Shown here: piece after piece, positions 53,511-61,878 of the stretch
Layout of the letters: the number at the start of each line of letters is the position of its first letter
Numbering within the stretch: position 1 is the stretch's first letter
From: Nitratidesulfovibrio sp.
Lineage (GTDB): Bacteria > Desulfobacterota > Desulfovibrionia > Desulfovibrionales > Desulfovibrionaceae
Assembly (NCBI RefSeq): GCF_040373385.1
Contig: NZ_JBDXXH010000013.1
Span: 21,059-85,058, forward strand
Direction: 5' to 3'
DNA length: 64,000 nt
Notes under the pieces: model-generated
Told to the model about the DNA's origin: nothing
What the model saw: the letters and a program-made list of their open reading frames with translations, nothing else
The model's database searches: none
Program-made: the position numbers and the translations under genes

Positions 53511-55049
53511 ATGTTCGATAGTCTCTCGGACAGGCTGACAGGAGTTTTCCGGAAATTCAGCGGCACGGGCCGCCTCGACGAAGCCAACATTCAGGATGGC
53601 CTTCGCGAGGTGCGTCTTGCGCTGCTAGAGGCCGACGTCAACTTCAAGGTCGTCCGCGACTTCATCGAGCGCGTACGCGAACGGTGCCTCGGCCAGGACG
53701 TGCTGAAAAGCCTCACCCCTGCCCAGCAGGTGGTGAAGATCGTCCATGACGAACTGGTCGAACTGCTGGGCGGCGGCACCACCCAGCTCGACCTGCGCGG
53801 CAGGCAGCCCTACGTCATCATGATGGTGGGCCTGCAAGGCTCGGGCAAGACGACATCGTCGGCCAAGCTGGCCAACCTGCTGCGCAAGCAGAAGATGCGC
53901 CCGTACCTGGCCCCCGCCGACGTGTACCGCCCGGCGGCCATCGACCAGTTGCACACGCTGGCCAAGCAGCTCGACATTCCGGCCTACCCCTCGGCCCCCG
54001 GCATGAACCCGGTGGACATCGCCGTGGCCGCCGTGGAAGACGCGCGCGAAAAGCAGTGCAACGTGGTCATCGTGGACACTGCGGGCCGCCTGCACATCGA
54101 CGAAACCCTGATGCAGGAGCTGGTCTCCATCAAGGGCCGCGTCGAACCGCAAGAAATTCTGTTCGTGGCCGACGCCATGACCGGCCAGGACGCGGTGACG
54201 GTTGCCGAATCGTTCAACGCCGCGCTCGACATTTCCGGCGTCGTGCTCACCAAGATGGACGGCGATGCCCGCGGCGGCGCGGCCCTGTCCATCCGCGCGG
54301 TCACCGGCAAGCCGGTGAAGTTCGTGGGCATGGGCGAGAAGCTCTCGGATATCGAGGTCTTCCACCCCGACCGCGTGGCGGGCCGCATTCTCGGCATGGG
54401 CGACATGATGACGCTCATCGAGAAGGCGCAGTCCACCATCAAGGCCGAAGAGGCCGAGGAACTGGGCCGCAAGTTCCAGAAGGCGGAGTTCGACCTGGAG
54501 GACTTCCGCACCCAGATGCGCCGGCTGAAGAAGCTGGGCTCGCTGGAAGGCATCCTGAAGCTGATTCCCGGCATGGGCGCGTTGCGCGAAAAGCTGGGCG
54601 AGATGAACGTGCCGGAAAAGGAGATGGGCCGGGTAGAGGCCATCATCAATTCCATGACCATGAAGGAACGCCGCAACCCCAAGCTGCTGAACGGCAGCCG
54701 CCGCCAGCGCATCGCCATGGGGTCCGGCACCACCGTGCAGGACGTGAATCAGCTGATCAACAATTTCGAGCAGATGCGCGGAATGATGAAAAAGGTCATG
54801 GGCGGGGGCAAACCCGCGCCGGCCGGCAAGATGCCGCGCATGCCCAAGCTGCCCGGAATGGGCGGCATGGGCGGACTGGGTGGAATGGCCGGGCTGGGTG
54901 GCCTGGGGGGCCTTGGCGGCATGCCGGGCATGCCCGGCATGGGTGACGGCGAAGGCGCGCCCGGCGGTCCCAACCCCGTATCCAAGACCGCGCTCAAGAA
55001 AAAGAAGCAGCTGCGCAAGCAGCAACGCAACAAGAGCAAGAAGCGCTGA
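53511..55049 (+). CDS. ffh: Signal recognition particle protein Ffh
   Basis: A 512-residue SRP54-type GTPase that binds signal peptides and SRP RNA and docks on FtsY. The N-terminal helical domain precedes the GTPase with GLQGSGKTT (P-loop), [23 protein letters not shown], and [10 protein letters not shown]. The M domain begins near res. 300 and contains the RNA-binding [10 protein letters not shown] block. It ends in an unusually long Met/Gly/Leu-rich stretch (res. ~440-480) before a basic tail. GGGGT lies near the ATG. It heads the conserved ffh-rpsP-khpA-rimM-trmD-rplS string. Confidence 0.96.
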   Translation: MFDSLSDRLTGVFRKFSGTGRLDEANIQDGLREVRLALLEADVNFKVVRDFIERVRERCLGQDVLKSLTPAQQVVKIVHDELVELLGGGTTQLDLRGRQPYVIMMVGLQGSGKTTSSAKLANLLRKQKMRPYLAPADVYRPAAIDQLHTLAKQLDIPAYPSAPGMNPVDIAVAAVEDAREKQCNVVIVDTAGRLHIDETLMQELVSIKGRVEPQEILFVADAMTGQDAVTVAESFNAALDISGVVLTKMDGDARGGAALSIRAVTGKPVKFVGMGEKLSDIEVFHPDRVAGRILGMGDMMTLIEKAQSTIKAEEAEELGRKFQKAEFDLEDFRTQMRRLKKLGSLEGILKLIPGMGALREKLGEMNVPEKEMGRVEAIINSMTMKERRNPKLLNGSRRQRIAMGSGTTVQDVNQLINNFEQMRGMMKKVMGGGKPAPAGKMPRMPKLPGMGGMGGLGGMAGLGGLGGLGGMPGMPGMGDGEGAPGGPNPVSKTALKKKKQLRKQQRNKSKKR

Positions 55050-55084
55050 GGACGAAAAGTTGTCGGGTGGGAATTCTCGCCCAC

Positions 55085-55112
55085 TTGCGCTTTTCCCGAG
55101 ATACCATACTAT
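55085..55112 (+). promoter_or_regulatory. Candidate promoter before rpsP
   Basis: TTGCGC (55085-55090), 16 bases, TACTAT (55107-55112), in a locally AT-rich patch. The transcript would start near 55119, about 20 bases before the rpsP ATG. Confidence 0.4.
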
Positions 55113-55137
55113 ACACAGACTAGTTGGAGACCAAATC

Positions 55138-55377
55138 ATGTCCGTTAAGCTGAGACTCGCCCGCATGGGCAACAAGAAGCGTGCCTTCTACCGGATCGTC
55201 GCCGTCAACAGCGCTGCGCGCCGCGACGGTCGTCCCCTGGAATTCCTGGGCTTCTACAACCCCATGGTGAATCCTGCCGAAGTGAAGATCGACACCGCAA
55301 AGGTGCAGAAGTGGCTGGACCAGGGCGCCGAGCCCACCGACACCGTCCGTACCCTGCTCAAGAAGCAGGCCGGCTAG
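55138..55377 (+). CDS. rpsP: 30S ribosomal protein S16
   Basis: A 79-residue S16. The family signature [20 protein letters not shown] opens the protein, followed by [12 protein letters not shown] and the C-terminal [25 protein letters not shown] precedes the ATG. It stands 88 bases after ffh and before khpA as in many bacteria. Confidence 0.97.
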   Translation: MSVKLRLARMGNKKRAFYRIVAVNSAARRDGRPLEFLGFYNPMVNPAEVKIDTAKVQKWLDQGAEPTDTVRTLLKKQAG

Positions 55378-55460
55378 TGCGGCGCCGGTAACCCGGTATC
55401 CTGTCGCGGAGGCGCCTCGCCGGAAGCTGTAATCCTGCAGAACATCCTGTGGAGGTGGCC

Positions 55461-55694
55461 ATGCTGAAAGATCTGGTCGAATACATCGCGAGATCCCTCG
55501 TCGACAAGCCGGAAGACGTGCATGTGACAGAGGTCGAGGGCGAACAGACGTCCGTTCTCGAACTGAAGGTAGCGAAGGAAGACCTCGGCAAGGTCATCGG
55601 CAAGCAGGGCCGCACGGCGCGTGCCATGCGCACCATTCTGGGAGCGGCTTCCACCAAGGCGCGCAAGCGTTCCGTGCTCGAAATCCTCGAGTAA
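55461..55694 (+). CDS. khpA: KH-domain RNA-binding protein KhpA
   Basis: A 77-residue single KH-domain protein with the GKQG loop ([19 protein letters not shown]). KhpA pairs with KhpB in other bacteria and binds many RNAs; roles in cell division and RNA regulation are known there. GGAGGTGG precedes ATG 55461. Located between rpsP and rimM, the standard place. Confidence 0.93.
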   Translation: MLKDLVEYIARSLVDKPEDVHVTEVEGEQTSVLELKVAKEDLGKVIGKQGRTARAMRTILGAASTKARKRSVLEILE

Positions 55695-55707
55695 CCGGTG
55701 CGCCATG

Positions 55708-55728
55708 ACCCGCCACGGCGTGGCGGGT
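55708..55728 (+). other. Short hairpin between khpA and rimM
   Basis: ACCCGCCAC / GTGGCGGGT with a 3-base loop, 14 bases after the khpA stop and without a U-run. Possibly a processing or stability site inside the operon. Confidence 0.5.
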
Positions 55729-55883
55729 TCGCGACAGCAGCCTATCATAACGACTAGCCCGGAAGCGCAAGCCGAAGGGCTCTTGTCGCTTGGGCGACCG
55801 GGTACGTGCGCGGCAGGAATGAAACCTGCGCCACGTCCCTCGCGCCTTACGCCTTCACCCTACAATCCACGCAGCGGGCGCAC

Positions 55884-56489
55884 ATGAGCGACGACACCTT
55901 CATCGAAATCGGCCTCGTCGGCAGGCCCCACGGCCTGCGCGGCGAAGTGGGCGTGGACTTCTGGGCCGACTCGCCCGACCTTCTGCGCGGCACCCTGTGG
56001 CTGCGCCCCGGACGCGGCGCGCCCCGCCCCCATACGGTGGCTGCCGTGCGGCGCCATCAGGGACGCCCGCTGGTGCTGTTCGAAGGCATAGCCGACCGCA
56101 GCGCGGCGGAAACCCTGCGCGGCATGCACGTGCTGGTGCCCAAGGACCGCCTGCCCGAACCCGGCGAGGACGAGGTGTACCTGCACGAACTGCTGGGCCT
56201 GCGCGTGCTGCTGCACGATACGGGCACGCTGCTCGGCACCCTTGACGACGTGCAGATGCCCGGGGGCCAGGAGGTGTGGTCCATCCGCACCGCCGACGGC
56301 AAGGAAGTGCTGCTGCCTGCCGTGGACGAATTCGTGGCGTCCATAGACCTGGATACGCGCGAGGTGCGCATCACCCCGCCGCCCGGGCTGCTGGAACTGT
56401 ATCTGGAGACGCCGGACAAGTCCGATGCCCGCGCACCCGATGCGGATGCCGCCAGGCCGGATGGCCCGGACGAGGCGACCGGCGCATAG
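55884..56489 (+). CDS. rimM: Ribosome maturation factor RimM
   Basis: A 201-residue 30S maturation factor that binds S19 during head assembly. The N-terminal RimM domain (IEIGLVGRPHGLRGEVGVDFWAD; GIADRSAAETLRGMHVLVP) and the C-terminal PRC barrel (EVYLHELLGLRVL; EVLLPAVDEFVASIDLDTREV) are complete. The last ~25 residues are Asp/Ala/Pro-rich. Homology begins at ATG 55884, although the ribosome-binding site is weak. trmD begins 15 bases after its stop. Confidence 0.95.
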   Translation: MSDDTFIEIGLVGRPHGLRGEVGVDFWADSPDLLRGTLWLRPGRGAPRPHTVAAVRRHQGRPLVLFEGIADRSAAETLRGMHVLVPKDRLPEPGEDEVYLHELLGLRVLLHDTGTLLGTLDDVQMPGGQEVWSIRTADGKEVLLPAVDEFVASIDLDTREVRITPPPGLLELYLETPDKSDARAPDADAARPDGPDEATGA

Positions 56490-56504
56490 CGCCAGGCAAC
56501 CGCC

Positions 56505-57800
56505 ATGCACTTCACCCTGGTCACCCTGTTCCCGGAATTCTTCGACTCGCCCCTGTCCGCAGGGCTGATGGCCAAGGCACGCGAGTCGGGCACCGTGGAC
56601 TTTTCCTTCCGCAACCCGCGCGACGCCACCACCGACCGCCACCGCACCGTGGACGACCGCCCCTACGGCGGCGGCCCCGGCATGGTCATGCTGCCGGAAC
56701 CGCTGGCCACCACCCTGCGCGGCCTGCGTGAAGACGCCCCCAGGGGCCGCATCCTGATGATGGCCCCGCGCGGGCGCCGCTTTACCCAGCAGATGGCCCG
56801 CCAACTGGCCCTCGAAGAGCACGTGACCATCCTGTGCGGCCGCTACGAGGGCTTCGATGCGCGCATCGAGGAACTGTTCGACATCGAGCCGGTATGCGTG
56901 GGCGACTTCGTGCTCAACGGCGGCGAGACGGCGGCGCTGAACGTCATAGAGGCCGTGGCGCGGCTGGTGCCCGGCTTCATGGGCAAGGAAGAATCGGGCG
57001 AGGACGAGAGTTTTTCCGACGGCCTGCTGGAATACCCCCACTACACCCGTCCGGAAGTGTTCGAGGGACTGCCCGTGCCAGAGGTGCTGCGTTCCGGCGA
57101 CCATGGCCGCATCGCCGCGTGGCGGCGCGAGCAGTCGCTGGCGGCCACCCTGCGCCTGCGGCCCGAACTTCTGCCAGAGGCCCCGCTGACAGAAACCGAC
57201 ATGACCTTCCTGCGGCACAAGGCCGCCGAAACCGTGGAACGGCCCGGCCGCAACCTGCATTGCGCCCTGGTGCACTACCCGGTGCTGAACAAGGAAAAAA
57301 AATCGGTGGCCGTGTCTTTGACAAACCTCGACATTCACGATATAGGCCGCTGTTCCTGCACGTATGGACTTGGCGGGTATTACATCGTAACCCCCATCGA
57401 GGACCAGCGGCGCCTGCTCGACGGCATTCTCCGGCACTGGACGGAGGGTCCGGGCCTGGCGGCAAACCCCGATCGGGGCGAGGCGCTCGGGCTGGTACGC
57501 GGCGCCGAAACGGTACAGGACGCGGTTGACGACATCACCCGCCGCACGGGCCAGCGCCCCCTGGTCATGGCAACCAGCGCGCGCGGCGCGGGCGACACGA
57601 CCGTCGGCCAGGTGAGATCAATCCTTGCGGAACGCCCGGTGCTGCTGTTGTTCGGCACCGGTCACGGCTTGTCGCCGCATCTTGTGGCGGCGTGCGACGG
57701 CACCCTGCGGCCCGTCCGGTGGATGGACGGGTACAACCACCTTTCGGTGCGCACCGCCGCCGCCATCATCATGGACAGGATTCTCGGCGACTGCTATTAG
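56505..57800 (+). CDS. trmD: tRNA (guanine-N1)-methyltransferase fused to a second SPOUT-like domain
   Basis: A 431-residue protein. Residues 1-~240 are TrmD (m1G37 of tRNA): [22 protein letters not shown]-type start, [39 protein letters not shown]. Residues ~255-431 form an extra domain ([68 protein letters not shown]), matching the stand-alone SAM-dependent RNA methyltransferase family next to TrmD in related genomes (PF09936-like). The SPOUT-type C-terminal Gly/Asn motif is visible. So one polypeptide may carry two knotted methyltransferase domains. rplS follows. Confidence 0.92.
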   Translation: MHFTLVTLFPEFFDSPLSAGLMAKARESGTVDFSFRNPRDATTDRHRTVDDRPYGGGPGMVMLPEPLATTLRGLREDAPRGRILMMAPRGRRFTQQMARQLALEEHVTILCGRYEGFDARIEELFDIEPVCVGDFVLNGGETAALNVIEAVARLVPGFMGKEESGEDESFSDGLLEYPHYTRPEVFEGLPVPEVLRSGDHGRIAAWRREQSLAATLRLRPELLPEAPLTETDMTFLRHKAAETVERPGRNLHCALVHYPVLNKEKKSVAVSLTNLDIHDIGRCSCTYGLGGYYIVTPIEDQRRLLDGILRHWTEGPGLAANPDRGEALGLVRGAETVQDAVDDITRRTGQRPLVMATSARGAGDTTVGQVRSILAERPVLLLFGTGHGLSPHLVAACDGTLRPVRWMDGYNHLSVRTAAAIIMDRILGDCY

Positions 57801-57855
57801 GCGGAACCGACGAACCCACGATAGCGAAAAACTCCGGTCCAAGGGAGACACGATC

Positions 57856-58203
57856 ATGAATATCATCAAGAAAATCGAAGGCGAACACCTGCGCCTCGAC
57901 CTGCCCAAGTTCAAGTCCGGCGACACCATCAAGGTGCACCTGCGCATCGTGGAAGGTGAAAAGGAACGCATCCAGGTGTTCCAGGGCAACGTCATCCGCA
58001 TCCACCGCGGCACTACCGGCGCCACGTTCACCGTGCGCAAGGTGTCCGACGGCGTGGGCGTGGAACGCGTGTTCCCCCTGCACTCTCCCTTCATCGACCG
58101 CGTGGAAATGGTAACGGAAGGCCGCGTGCGCCGCAGCCGCCTGTACTACCTGCGCGAACTCAAGGGCAAGGCCGCGCGCATCAAGCCCAAGAACCGCTTC
58201 TAG
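57856..58203 (+). CDS. rplS: 50S ribosomal protein L19
   Basis: A 115-residue L19 located at the subunit interface. Signature: [44 protein letters not shown], and [26 protein letters not shown] precedes the ATG. It ends the rpsP-trmD ribosome-assembly string and is followed by a strong terminator. Confidence 0.97.
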   Translation: MNIIKKIEGEHLRLDLPKFKSGDTIKVHLRIVEGEKERIQVFQGNVIRIHRGTTGATFTVRKVSDGVGVERVFPLHSPFIDRVEMVTEGRVRRSRLYYLRELKGKAARIKPKNRF

Positions 58204-58220
58204 GCCAGACTGCTTCATGC

Positions 58221-58254
58221 AAGGGGGGTCCGGCACGCCGGTCCCCCCTTTTTT
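58221..58254 (+). terminator. Rho-independent terminator after rplS
   Basis: AAGGGGGG and CCCCCCTT flank an inner CCGGC/GCCGG pairing, with six T's at the end. Confidence 0.92.
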
Positions 58255-58398
58255 CGTTGGTGCGACAGGCATCCCATCGCCCCGATGGTATGTTGCGCAC
58301 GCCCCGGCACCTCGGGCCGTGCAGCATCCGGCTCCGGTCGTGCACCTCGCATTCCGTTTCGGCCCGCTCCACCCGTCCCGTCACCCGCAGGAGGCCGC

Positions 58399-59325
58399 AT
58401 GTCACCGCCCCCCCGCCGCGCCAGCGCTCCCCGCGCATCCTCCGTGCGCGGCACCCACGGCGCGTCCGGCATGCTTCAGGGCCTGCTGGCGGACATGGCT
58501 CCCCCCCACCCGGCAACGGCGTACATCGGTATAGACGAGGCCGGGCGCGGCTGCCTTGCCGGGCCGGTGGTGGCCGCCGCAGTCATCCTGCCCCCCCACG
58601 CCGACGCGGCCAGCCTGGCCGCCCTGCTGCCCGACCTTGCCGGGCTGACCGATTCCAAGAAGCTCACCGCCGCCAGACGAGAAGTCCTGGCCCCGCGCAT
58701 CCGCCAGCACGCCGTGGCCTGGGGCCTTGGCGTGGTCTGGCCGCGCGACATCGAGCGCATCAACATATTGCAGGCCACCTTTCACGCCATGTGGCGCGCC
58801 GTGCGTGCCCTGCGCACCGGCCCCGCCGGGCGGGACGGCTCGGTCGCGCCCGGTTTCGATCCGGCTGCCCTGCCCGATGCGCCCCATTGGTCTGGCCTGC
58901 TCGATGTTCCGCTGATCATCGACGGCGACAAAACCATTCCCGCCGCCGTGTTCGCGGGCCTGCCGCCCTGTCCAAGCCGTCCAATCCGTCCGATCAGTCA
59001 GGCCAGTCCGACCAGCCCAATCCGTTCGGCCCGCGCCGTCCCAGCTGCAAGCCCATGCCCCGCGCCCGCGCAGCGTGCCGTGGTGGGGGGCGATGCGCTG
59101 GTCCCGGCCGTATCCGCCGCGTCCATCCTGGCCAAGACCTTCCGCGACCAGCTCATGACCGCCCTGGACCGCCGGTTTCCCGGCTATGGCCTGGCCGTGC
59201 ACAAGGGCTACGGCACGGCGGAGCACATGGCGGCCATTGCCGATCTTGGTCCCTGCCCGCAGCACCGGGCCACCTTTCGCGGGGTGCGACCAGAGGCGCC
59301 GCAAACCCAGGGATCGTTGCTGTGA
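58399..59325 (+). CDS. rnhB: Ribonuclease HII
   Basis: A 308-residue RNase HII, which cuts RNA in RNA-DNA hybrids and at single ribonucleotides. The active-site motif [17 protein letters not shown] and the later [16 protein letters not shown] and GYGTAEHM are present. It is longer than the usual ~200-220 residues because of a ~40-residue N-terminus and a ~35-residue Ser/Pro/Ile/Arg-rich insert (res. ~195-230) between the IIDGDKTIP strand and [10 protein letters not shown]; the insert is encoded by a degenerate 9-bp repeat. AGGAGG precedes the ATG. Overlaps yraN by four bases. Confidence 0.93.
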   Translation: MSPPPRRASAPRASSVRGTHGASGMLQGLLADMAPPHPATAYIGIDEAGRGCLAGPVVAAAVILPPHADAASLAALLPDLAGLTDSKKLTAARREVLAPRIRQHAVAWGLGVVWPRDIERINILQATFHAMWRAVRALRTGPAGRDGSVAPGFDPAALPDAPHWSGLLDVPLIIDGDKTIPAAVFAGLPPCPSRPIRPISQASPTSPIRSARAVPAASPCPAPAQRAVVGGDALVPAVSAASILAKTFRDQLMTALDRRFPGYGLAVHKGYGTAEHMAAIADLGPCPQHRATFRGVRPEAPQTQGSLL

Positions 59326-59768
59326 CCCCGCGCCGCCCCCGGTCTCCTGCTGCGCCATCCGCCACGGCGTCCGCCAATGCAGCAATCGGGGCACGTGGCG
59401 AGGAAGCGGCGGCCCAACTGCTTGCCAAACGCGGCCTGCGGGTGCTGGCCCGCAACTGGCGGCACGGCGGCCTTGAACTGGACATTGTCTGCGACGACCG
59501 GGGCACGCTGGTTTTCGTGGAGGTAAAAACCCGCGCCGCCAGCGGCCCCGCCCGCCCCGACGAGGCGCTGACCCCGGCCAAGCGCGGCAAGCTGGTACGC
59601 GCCGCCCGGCAGTACCTGGCCGCCCACGACTGCTGGGACAGGCCGTGCCGTTTCGACCTCGTGTGCGTGGTGCACGACGGGGCAACCCTGACGCTGGAGC
59701 ACTACCCCCATGCCTTCGACCTCACCGCGTCTCTGGGTGGTGGCGACACCGCTTGGCAACCCTGGTGA
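59322..59768 (+). CDS. yraN: YraN family (UPF0102) endonuclease-like protein
   Basis: A 148-residue protein beginning with GTG at 59322, overlapping the rnhB stop. The restriction-endonuclease-like core is visible: [44 protein letters not shown] (the D...E-x-K catalytic pattern), and [16 protein letters not shown]. Function is unsettled in the family; the neighbour rnhB is a common partner. Its 3' end overlaps rsmI by 59 bases. Confidence 0.88.
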   Translation: MTPRRPRSPAAPSATASANAAIGARGEEAAAQLLAKRGLRVLARNWRHGGLELDIVCDDRGTLVFVEVKTRAASGPARPDEALTPAKRGKLVRAARQYLAAHDCWDRPCRFDLVCVVHDGATLTLEHYPHAFDLTASLGGGDTAWQPW

Positions 59769-60549
59769 CCTTTCGCCCCGCGCCCGCGACGTGCTGACCG
59801 AAGCCGCGCTGGTGCTGGCGGAAGACACCCGGCGCGCCGGGCAGCTGTTTGCCCGTTGCGGGCTGTCCGCCCAGCGGTTCATGAGCTTTCACGACCACAA
59901 CGAGGAAGAGCGCCTGCCGCGCATCCTCGACGAACTGCGCGGCGGGGCGCACATCGCGCTCATTTCCGACGCGGGCATGCCGCTGATGGCCGACCCCGGC
60001 TTTCGGCTGGTGCGCGCCTGCCGGGCCGAAGGCATCGACGTTTCGGTGCTGCCTGGTCCATCGGCCCCGATCACCGCGCTGGCGGGCAGCGGCATCGCCC
60101 CGCAGCCGTTCACCTTTCTGGGATTTCCGCCGCGCAAGCGTTCTGACGTGGAAAAGCTGTTCGCGGAATATGCCACCGTGCGCACCACCCTGGTCTTTTT
60201 CGAACGCAAGGACAGGCTGGCCGATACGCTGGATGCCGCCCATGCCGCGTTGGGGCCGCGTGAGTGCTGTATCGCGCGGGAATTGACCAAGCCCCACGAG
60301 GAGTTTATCCTTCTACGGTTGGAAGACAGGGCGCAACTGACCCGCGAATTGCTTGGAGAAATAACGGTGGTCATTGGTCCTCCGGAATCCGTGACCGCCA
60401 CCCCGAGCGCGGAAGTGCTGGCCCTGCTGGCCGACGAGGCCAAGGCCGCCCCCGACGAGAAGCCGCGTGAACTGGCCCGCCGGGTGCACGAGGCAACCCG
60501 GGGCTGGACGGTGAAGGATATCTACAAACTGTTGCAGGACAACAGGTAG
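59710..60549 (+). CDS. rsmI: 16S rRNA 2'-O-ribose C1402 methyltransferase
   Basis: A 279-residue tetrapyrrole-methylase-fold enzyme modifying C1402 in the ribosomal P site. Conserved blocks: [69 protein letters not shown], and ELTKPHEEF. The C-terminal segment (KPRELARRVHEATRGWTVKDIYKLL) is typical. The start at 59710 lies inside yraN in another frame. Confidence 0.93.
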   Translation: MPSTSPRLWVVATPLGNPGDLSPRARDVLTEAALVLAEDTRRAGQLFARCGLSAQRFMSFHDHNEEERLPRILDELRGGAHIALISDAGMPLMADPGFRLVRACRAEGIDVSVLPGPSAPITALAGSGIAPQPFTFLGFPPRKRSDVEKLFAEYATVRTTLVFFERKDRLADTLDAAHAALGPRECCIARELTKPHEEFILLRLEDRAQLTRELLGEITVVIGPPESVTATPSAEVLALLADEAKAAPDEKPRELARRVHEATRGWTVKDIYKLLQDNR

Positions 60550-60620
60550 GTCGCCCCCGGGGCAGCCGACGAGCCGCCCCGCGATACCCGACCTCGCCGA
60601 GCGGCCCGACCTCACAGACG

Positions 60621-60674
60621 GGTCCGACCGGCCCGGCTGGTCCGACCGACACGGCTGGTCCGACCGACACGGCC
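60621..60674 (+). repeat. 18-bp tandem repeat (x3)
   Basis: Three units of GGTCCGACCGACACGGCT (first with GGCCCGGCT, last ending in GGCC) lie in the ~195-bp gap before the PTS genes. Confidence 0.75.
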
Positions 60675-60744
60675 AACCCGGCGCCCCCCCGGCCCGGCTG
60701 ATCCACTGCCCCACAACACGACAACGGCCTTGCCACGGTGCCCC

Positions 60745-61524
60745 ATGCCCACGCCCGCCACCGCCATGCCCGACGCCAAGACCCTGCTGCTGTGCTTTCT
60801 GCGGTCGTATCTTGTCGGCGCGGCGTTCAACACGCGCGGGCACCAGAACATCGGCATCGTGTTCGCCATGGAGCCGGGGCTGGCCGCCATCTATCCGGAC
60901 CCGCGCGCCCGGCGCGATGCGCGCAAGCGCTACCTGCGCCACTTCAACACCCATCCGTTCTGGGCGCCGCTGCTGGTCGGCACCTTTCTGTCGCTGGAAG
61001 CGCGCATCGCGCGCGGTACCTTTCCGGCAGAGGTGCTGCGCAACCTGAAGGACACCACCGTGTACACCCTGTCGGCCATCGGCGATTCGGTGTTCGGCGG
61101 CAGCATGCTGGTATTCTGGTCGCTGACCACCTGTGCGCTGGTGGTTTCCGGCAACAACGGGGCGGCCTTTCTGTGGAGCCTGATGCTGTTCGTCTCGTTG
61201 CAGGTGTTCAAGCTGTTCACCTTCGCGGCGGGCCTGCGCGAAGGACTCAAGGTGCTGCAACGGCTGAAGCAGTGGGACCTCATCAACTGGGGCGAAAAGC
61301 TGAAGCTGTGCAACGCCGTGGTGCTGGCGGGCCTGTTGTGGCTGATCTGGCCGCATCACCAGCATGTTCCGCGCTGGACGCTGTCCGCGTTGCTGCTCAT
61401 GCTGGCCTCGTGGCTGATCGGCCGCTTTCATGTTTCGCGCATTTTTCTGGCTGTCTGCGCCACTGCGGCGGCCTTCGCCCTGCCGTGGGCGGATGACTGG
61501 ATGCCTTTGCCCTGGGGCTTCTAG
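60745..61524 (+). CDS. PTS mannose-family EIID component
   Basis: A 259-residue membrane protein of the mannose-type phosphotransferase system. FLRSYLVGAAFNTRGHQNIGIVFAMEPGL, NTHPFWAPLLVGTFLSLEARI and IGDSVFGGSMLVFW segments are typical of EIID. Several hydrophobic stretches end the protein. ATG 60745 is used; 60766 is possible. EIIC and EIIAB are not seen in the window. HPr starts 54 bases later. EIID, HPr and Enzyme I as neighbours suggest a reduced or regulatory PTS. Confidence 0.85.
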   Translation: MPTPATAMPDAKTLLLCFLRSYLVGAAFNTRGHQNIGIVFAMEPGLAAIYPDPRARRDARKRYLRHFNTHPFWAPLLVGTFLSLEARIARGTFPAEVLRNLKDTTVYTLSAIGDSVFGGSMLVFWSLTTCALVVSGNNGAAFLWSLMLFVSLQVFKLFTFAAGLREGLKVLQRLKQWDLINWGEKLKLCNAVVLAGLLWLIWPHHQHVPRWTLSALLLMLASWLIGRFHVSRIFLAVCATAAAFALPWADDWMPLPWGF

Positions 61525-61578
61525 CCCACCGCCCGCATCACGAACCATACCGACGCCATAGCCGACAGGATACACGAC

Positions 61579-61875
61579 GTGCAGGAACCCATCGAAGAGA
61601 CGCAGGAAGGACTTACCGTGACGGTGTGCGTGGCCAACGACCAGGGCCTGCACGCCAGACCGGCCGCCCGCCTGGCCCAGGAAGCGCAGAAGTTCGGCGC
61701 GGAACTCTTTCTTGCCATGGACGGCATGGAAGTGGACGCCAAGAGCATTCTGGACATCCTTTCCCTGGCCGCCGCCAAGGGCACGTGCCTTACCCTGCGC
61801 GGCGTGGGCACCGATGCGCGCCACGCGCTGGAGCACCTTTCCGCCTTGTTCCGCAACCGCTTTCGCGAGGAGTAG
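61579..61875 (+). CDS. ptsH: HPr phosphocarrier protein
   Basis: A 98-residue HPr. The phosphorylated histidine is H25 (NDQGLHARPAARLAQ), and the regulatory serine position is S56 (DAKSILDILSL). GTG at 61579 follows AGGATA; a ~12-residue N-terminal tail precedes the usual start. It receives phosphate from the Enzyme I encoded three bases downstream. Confidence 0.92.
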   Translation: MQEPIEETQEGLTVTVCVANDQGLHARPAARLAQEAQKFGAELFLAMDGMEVDAKSILDILSLAAAKGTCLTLRGVGTDARHALEHLSALFRNRFREE

Positions 61876-61878
61876 CCG

